A stretch of 6,932 nt of DNA, from positions 1 through 6,932 of the forward strand of contig JAJAYG010000531.1 in assembly GCA_026786335.1 (NCBI GenBank). The letters are read 5' to 3'. The DNA comes from Chitinophagales bacterium (GTDB lineage: Bacteria; Bacteroidota; Bacteroidia; Chitinophagales; UBA10324). Shown here piece by piece: positions 6,512-6,932 of the stretch; positions within the stretch are counted from its first letter, which is position 1, and each line of letters opens with the position of its first letter. The notes under the pieces are model-generated. The model worked only from the letters and a program-made list of their open reading frames with translations, did not search any database and was not told the origin of the DNA. The translations under genes and the position numbers were made by a program.

Positions 6512-6591
6512 ACAATTTTGCGCGAGGAGTTTATTTTATTGAGTTACATAACGCAAATAAATTTTGTCGCAAGATGATTGTAATTGAGTGA
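6463..6591 (+). pseudogene. Out-of-frame T9SS C-terminal sorting signal belonging to the six-repeat protein
   Basis: In the frame shifted by -1 from the upstream gene, bases 6463-6591 read NGKNQSSASATEK, then IQLNNFARGVYFIELHN, then ANKFCRKMIVIE and TGA. The pattern 'i.L.nf.kGvYfiel..g.k...kkiv.e' is the end of a type A T9SS C-terminal domain, which directs transport across the outer membrane and is then removed or used for anchoring. The frame is closed just upstream by TAA at 6460-6462, so the frames must have joined between 6461 and 6508. Only the last ~40 residues of the usual ~70-80 are there: the 'YPNP' strand at the start of the domain is absent. This suggests that a deletion, not only a one-base slip, took place. 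An A6 run at 6497-6502 lies exactly in the overlap. Confidence 0.7.
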
Positions 6592-6617
6592 GTATTTCAT
6601 TTCCTTACTTCAATCAT
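6574..6617. other. Imperfect inverted repeat at the convergent gene ends, possible terminator
   Basis: ATGATTG (6574-6580) can pair with CAATCAT (6611-6617), and GAGTGAG (6586-6592) with CTTACTT (6604-6610) using two G-T pairs. A 5-base bulge (TAATT) and an 11-base loop remain. The repeat spans both stop codons (6589-6591 plus, 6597-6599 minus). No T-run follows on either strand, so classic intrinsic termination is not well supported. Part of the symmetry comes from the two proteins ending alike (MIVIE and MIEVRK). Confidence 0.3.
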
Positions 6618-6932
6618 CTGCAAATCACTGCCATTCTTCCCCACTAAAATAATTTGATCGCCGGAAGAAATGCCAATCAATTTCATATCTCTTACATCGC
6701 CGGGTGCATTAAATCCGCTTTGTAAATTTGTTTGGGGAGTGAAATTATTTTTTCCGTCACCTTTCAAAAATAATCCAACCGAAGCATCATCTCTTCCCAT
6801 CTCGGCGCGCACCGCATAATTGTTTCCGGCAAGCAGCAAATCTTTTTTCTTGTCGCCATCAAAGTCTGAAACTAAAATTGAATTCACCCACGAGAATTGT
6901 GCGCGAACAGGTAGCGCAACTACTTCAAATAT
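6597..6932 (-). CDS. C-terminal part of an FG-GAP/VCBS repeat protein, gene runs off the right edge
   Basis: The frame is open from the window edge to TGA at 6597-6599, giving 111 residues of a longer protein; the GTG at 6885-6887 is an internal valine, not a start. The visible part has IFEVVALPVRAQFS, then SILVSDFDGDKKKDLLLAGN, holding the calcium-loop pattern DxDGDxxxD of an FG-GAP blade. Next come RAEMGRDDASVGLFLKGDGK and ISSGDQIILVGKNGSDLQ. This order matches the ends of large exported FG-GAP proteins of Bacteroidota (often with an ASPIC/UnbV domain or annotated as VCBS repeat-containing), as I recall that family. Such proteins are usually surface or outer-membrane associated. Export signal and other domains lie outside the window. 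The stop is 5 bp from the convergent sorting-signal frame, so the two transcripts meet end to end. Confidence 0.8.
   Translation of the reverse strand: MFEVVALPVRAQFSWVNSILVSDFDGDKKKDLLLAGNNYAVRAEMGRDDASVGLFLKGDGKNNFTPQTNLQSGFNAPGDVRDMKLIGISSGDQIILVGKNGSDLQMIEVRK

Noticed and set aside
961..6599. TGA read as tryptophan (code 4 or similar), which would heal the left gene
   Set aside because: TGA ends the haloperoxidase-like gene, the SBBP gene, the sorting-signal frame and the FG-GAP gene at or near family-typical places. Reading through the TGA at 6509-6511 yields no recognisable sequence, and TGG is used normally for Trp.
1..6932. CRISPR array, transposase, integrase, tRNA, rRNA or riboswitch
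   Set aside because: No spaced direct repeats, no mobile-element protein motifs, and no tRNA-like or conserved riboswitch segments could be found on either strand by reading.

Overview
The window looks like a chromosomal piece of an AT-rich member of the Bacteroidota, probably of the Chitinophagales/Sphingobacteriales type. Three things point there. Every signal peptide ends in the 'xAQ' style common in this phylum. The secreted proteins are the propeller, FG-GAP and SBBP kinds typically sent out by the type IX secretion system (T9SS), and one T9SS C-terminal signal is readable. The putative promoters resemble the Bacteroidota -7 box TAnnTTTG, and clear Shine-Dalgarno sites are lacking. The organism assignment is inference; no rRNA or other phylogenetic marker beyond purD is present.

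Layout. Positions 1-1179 (minus) hold a secreted beta-propeller-like gene running off the left edge. Its frame is open throughout except for one in-frame TGA at 961-963, so it is read as a nonsense-broken gene. A 16-residue signal-peptide-like micro-ORF lies just upstream (1190-1240, minus). A 264-bp divergent spacer leads to purD (1444-2721, plus), an intact purine biosynthesis gene standing alone. The 80-bp spacer after purD is built largely of 7-bp repeat units, which include the stop codons of both flanking genes. Then come two minus-strand genes in a probable two-gene unit: an SBBP-repeat secreted protein (4163-5044, transcribed first, apparently shortened) and, 26 bp downstream, a secreted vanadium haloperoxidase/PAP2-type enzyme (2802-4136) with all active-site motifs. 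Divergent from these is a secreted protein of six ~60-residue repeats (5228-6511, plus). Its T9SS sorting signal survives in the -1 frame (to 6591), so the gene is frameshifted. The C-terminal end of an FG-GAP/VCBS repeat protein (6597-6932, minus, partial) converges on it.

How it fits together. Apart from purD, everything here encodes exported or cell-surface proteins. There is no mobile element, CRISPR array, tRNA or rRNA that I can support. The most notable pattern is that three of the four large secreted repeat proteins are interrupted or shortened (in-frame stop, frameshift before the sorting signal, early end), while purD and the haloperoxidase-like enzyme are intact. This could be gene decay, phase-variable secretion, or sequence error; read-level data would decide. 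I do not see convincing evidence of a new multi-gene system. The best leads are the frameshifted sorting signal at an A6 run and the heptamer-built intergenic spacer.
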